64,000 nucleotides of DNA. It comes from Zeus faber. Lineage: Eukaryota > Chordata > Actinopteri > Zeiformes > Zeidae. The stretch spans positions 3,100,001 to 3,164,000 of the forward strand of contig OY482861.1 in NCBI GenBank assembly GCA_960531495.1. Reading direction: 5' to 3'. Shown here in pieces: positions 60,451 to 64,000 of this stretch (its first letter is position 1; each line of letters begins with the position of its first letter). The translations under genes and the position numbers were made by a program. Below the pieces are notes generated by a model. The model ran no database searches. It had not been told where the DNA came from and saw nothing but the letters and a program-made list of their open reading frames with translations.

Positions 60451-63400
60451 AACTAGTATGTGCTGCTTATGTCTTGTTTGTCAACCAGTTTTAGGCCCAT
60501 ATAAAATGTATTTTTCGAGTTCTGATAATTTTCATCAAAGTCTACACATGTGGGAAAAAATGCATTTTCAGCTGATTTTAACGTCGATTTGGTGGAACGG
60601 TTAAACGCTTCAGTCATTACTCTATGTGACAGTGTCAGACAGTTTAAATACAATGATAAACTAGTATGTGCTGCTAAAGTGTTGTTTGCCAACCAGTTTT
60701 AGGCCCATATAAAATGTATTTTTCGAGTTATGATCATTTTCCGAACTTTGGACCGTTTGCTGTCTAGCTGAATTAGAGAAACACCGAACCATTGTCTCTT
60801 TGTAGGCGCATGATTTAGAATGCTGCAGTACACCATATAACTTTAATGAATATGAGGAACTATTATGTGCTTCTTAAGTCTTTCTCAAAGACAGTTTAAA
60901 TACAATGATAAACTAGTATGTGCTGCTAAAGTGTTGTTTGTCAACCAGTTTTAGGCCCATATAAAATGTATTTTTCGAGTTCTGATAATTTTCATCAAAG
61001 TCTACACATGTGGGAAAAAATGCATTTTAAGCCGATTTTAACGTCGATTTGGTGGAACGGTTAAACGCTTCAGTCATTACTCTATGTGACAGTGTCAGAC
61101 AGTTTAAATACAATGATCAACTAGTATGTGCTGCTAAAGTGTTGTTTGTCAAACAGTTTTAGGCCCATATAAAATGTATTATTCGAGTTCTGATAATTTT
61201 CATCAAAGTCTACACGTGGGAACAAACGCATTTTCAGCCGATTTTAACGTCGATTTGGCGGAACGGTTAAACGCTTCAGTCATTACTCTATGTGACAGTG
61301 TCAGACAGTTTAAATACAATGATAAACTAGTATGTGCTGCTAAAGTGTTGTATGTCAAACAGTTTTAGGTCCATATAAAATGTATTTTTCGAGTTATGAT
61401 CATTTTCAGAACTTTGGACGATTTGCTGTCTAGCTGAATTAGAGAAACACCGAACAATTGTCTCTTTGTAGGTGCATGATTTTGAATGCTTCAGTACACC
61501 ATATAACTTTAATTAATATGAGGAACAATTATGTGCTTCTTAAGTCTTTCTCAAAGACAGTTTAAATACAATGATAAACTAGTATGTGCAGCTAAAGTCT
61601 TGTTTGTCAACCAGTTTTAGGCCCATATAAAATGTATTTTTCGAGTTATGATAATTTTCATCAATGTCTACACGTGGGAAAAAACGCATTTTCAGTCGAT
61701 TTAAACGTCGATTTGGCGGAACGGTTAAACGCTTCAGTCATTACTCTATGTGACAGTGTCAGTCAGTTTAAATACAATGATGAACTAGTATGTGCTGCTA
61801 AAGTCTTGTTTGTCAACCAGTTTTAGGCCCATATAAAATGTATTTTTCGAGTTCAGATAATTTTCATCAAAGTCTACACGTGGGAAAAAACGCATTTTCA
61901 GTCGATTTAAACGTCGATTTGGCGGAACGGTTAAACACTTCAGTCATTACTCTATGTGACAGTGTCAGACAGTTTAAATACAATGATAAACAAGTATGTG
62001 CTGCTAAAGTCTTGTTTGTCAACCAGTTTTAGGCCCAAATAAAATGTATTTTTCGAGTTCTGATAATTTTCATCAAAGTCTACACGTGAGAAAAAACGCA
62101 TTTTCAGCCGATTTAAACGTTGAAAAGGCGAATCGGTTGAACGCTTCAGTCATTACTCCTTGTGACAGTGTCAGAAAGTGTAAATACAATGATAAACTAG
62201 TATGTGCTGCTAAAGTGTTGTTTGCCAACCAGTTTTAGGCCCATATAAAATGTGTTTTTCGAGTTATGATCATTTTCCGAACTTTGGACCGTTTGCTGTC
62301 TAGCTGAATTAGAGAAACACCGAACCATTGTCTCTTTGTAGGCGCATGATTCAGAATACTGCAGTACAGCATAGAAATTTAATTAATATGATGAACTATT
62401 ATGTGCTTCTTAAGTTTTTCTCACAGAGTTCTAGGCCCATCTAAAATGTATTTGTGGAGTTATGATCATTTTCAGAACTTTGGACGATTTGCTGTCGAGC
62501 TGAATTAGAGAAACACCGAACCATTGTCTCTTTGTAGGTGAATGATTCAGAATGCTGCAGTACACCATATAACTTTAATTAATATGAGGAACAATTATTT
62601 TGCTTCTTAAGTCTTTCTCAAAGACAGTTTAAATACAATGATGAACTAGTATGTGCTGCTTATGTCTTGTTTGTCAACCAGTTTTAGGCCCATATAAAAT
62701 GTATTTTTCGAGTTCTGATAATTTTCATCAAAGTCTACACATGTGGGAAAAAATGCATTTTCAGCTGATTTTAACGTCGATTTGGTGGAACGGTTAAACG
62801 CTTCAGTCATTACTCTATGTGACAGTGTCAGACAGTTTAAATACAATGATAAACTAGTATGTGCTGCTAAAGTGTTGTTTGCCAACCAGTTTTAGGCCCA
62901 TATAAAATGTATTTTTCGAGTTATGATCATTTTCCGAACTTTGGACCGTTTGCTTTCTAGCTGAATTAGAGAAACACCGAACCATTGTCTCTTTGTAGGC
63001 GCATGATTTAGAATGCTGCAGTACACCATATAACTTTAATGAATATGAGGAACTATTATGTGCTTCTTAAGTCTTTCTCAAAGACAGTTTAAATACAATG
63101 ATAAACTAGTATGTGCTGCTATAGTGTTGTTTGTCAACCAGTTTTAGGCCCATATAAAATGTATTTTTCGAGTTCTGATAATTTTCATCAAAGTCTACAC
63201 ATGTGGGAAAAAATGCATTTTAAGCCGATTTTAACGTCGATTTGGTGGAACGGTTAAACGCTTCAGTCATTACTCTATGTGACAGTGTCAGACAGTTTAA
63301 ATACAATGATCAACTAGTATGTGCTGCTAAAGTGTTGTTTGTCAAACAGTTTTAGGCCCATATAAAATGTATTTTTCGAGTTCTGATAATTTTCATCAAA

Positions 63401-64000
63401 GTCTACACGTGGGAAAAAACGCATTTTCAGCCGATTTTAACGTCGATTTGGCGGAACGGTTAAACGCTTCAGTCATTACTCTATGTGACAGTGTCAGACA
63501 GTTTAAATACAATGATAAACTAGTATGTGCTGCTAAAGTGTTGTATGTCAAACAGTTTTAGGTCCATATAAAATGTATTTTTCGAGTTATGATCATTTTC
63601 AGAACTTTGGACGATTTGCTGTCTAGCTGAATTAGAGAAACACCGAACAATTGTCTCTTTGTAGGTGCATGATTTTGAATGCTGCAGTACACCATATAAC
63701 TTTAATTAATATGAGGAACAATTATGTGCTTCTTAAGTCTTTCTCAAAGACAGTTTAAATACAATGATAAACTAGTATGTGCAGCTAAAGTCTTGTTTGT
63801 CAACCAGTTTTAGGCCCATATAAAATGTATTTTTCGAGTTATGATAATTTTCATCAATGTCTACACGTGGGAAAAAACGCATTTTCAGTCGATTTAAACG
63901 TCGATTTGGCGGAACGGTTAAACGCTTCAGTCATTACTCTATGTGACAGTGTCAGTCAGTTTAAATACAATGATGAACTAGTATGTGCTGCTAAAGTCTT
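60057..64000 (+). repeat. Higher-order repeat of about 2193 bp, open to the right
   Basis: Pairs 60057 and 62250, 61174 and 63367, and 61632 and 63825 are all 2193 bp apart. Both copies share a private GTTGTATGTCAAACAG variant at the end of one A monomer. The block runs to the end of the window. Confidence 0.85.

Larger units (their letters stand above)
38708..64000 (+). repeat. Complex satellite array of A, B and C monomers, open to the right
   Basis: About 25.3 kb of head-to-tail units lie in a single orientation. All monomers share a block of about 90 bp (CAGTTTAAATACAATGAT to AAAATGTATTTTTCGAG) or part of it, and differ in their cores: A about 206-208 bp, B about 252-254 bp, C about 196 bp. 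Units near the left edge (38708-39120) are the most divergent, with only broken words before 38740. Inside, neighbouring copies are nearly identical over kilobases. No other sequence interrupts the array. Thirty-five A monomers keep an open 64-codon frame. I do not know a named fish satellite that it matches. Confidence 0.95.

Noticed and set aside
47573-62885. Minus-strand frames of 66-79 codons in the right satellite
   Set aside because: They are antisense shadows of A monomers and appear only where the 208-bp subtype shifts the phase.
40740-63380. TATAAAATG at the start of every satellite monomer as a promoter with start codon
   Set aside because: A TATA word touching the ATG leaves no space for initiation of transcription. 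It is simply part of the repeat.
38708-64000. CRISPR-like regular repeats
   Set aside because: Whole monomers including the spacers repeat, unit length is about 200-250 bp and the setting is a fish genome. This is a satellite.

Overview
The window looks like repeat-dense nuclear DNA from a bony fish (teleost). The signs are an L2-clade LINE with the widespread fish 3' tail, a sushi-ichi-like Ty3/gypsy element, a class I endogenous retrovirus, a hAT element with a Charlie-type end, and CA microsatellites. I find no host protein gene that I would call intact. The few exon-like stretches are decayed copies of multi-copy fish families or unrecognised blocks.

Layout. 1-12160 is a strand-asymmetric satellite of G-led tetramers (GAAA, GATT, GAAT) in a 12-nt rhythm. 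It has 608-bp and about 825-bp higher-order repeats and is split at 1339-3792 by an internally deleted L2 LINE on the minus strand. 12356-14759 is a short, broken Ty3/gypsy element with matching 5-bp target duplications and very similar LTRs. 14765-21260 is AT-rich and holds a Myb-like terminal exon relic, a 400-bp palindromic element between 22-bp direct repeats, a solo LINE tail and a decayed SGNH-hydrolase-like gene. 21500-32220 is a retroviral graveyard on the minus strand: one pol-env fragment, then a larger class I provirus read from about 32.2 kb down to 23.5 kb with a tRNA-Trp-type primer site. A modular repeat family flanks that provirus on both sides. 33-38.7 kb is mixed, with a hAT fragment, an exon-like block and short duplications.

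38708-64000, running off the end, is a second and unrelated satellite of about 25 kb. It is built from three monomer types (A about 206-208 bp, B about 252-254 bp, C about 196 bp) that share their ends. They are arranged into successive higher-order repeats of about 2650, 3773, 1320 and 2193 bp. A diverged piece of the same satellite lies 1.1 kb outside the array. This array is the most unusual object in the window and a reasonable candidate for centromeric or pericentromeric DNA, although nothing in the sequence proves that role.

The genes here do not work together as a pathway. The story is one of layered insertions: a LINE into the first satellite, repeats around retroviruses, and a retroelement tail inside a hAT. 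The reading frames inside both satellites are by-products of their periodicity.
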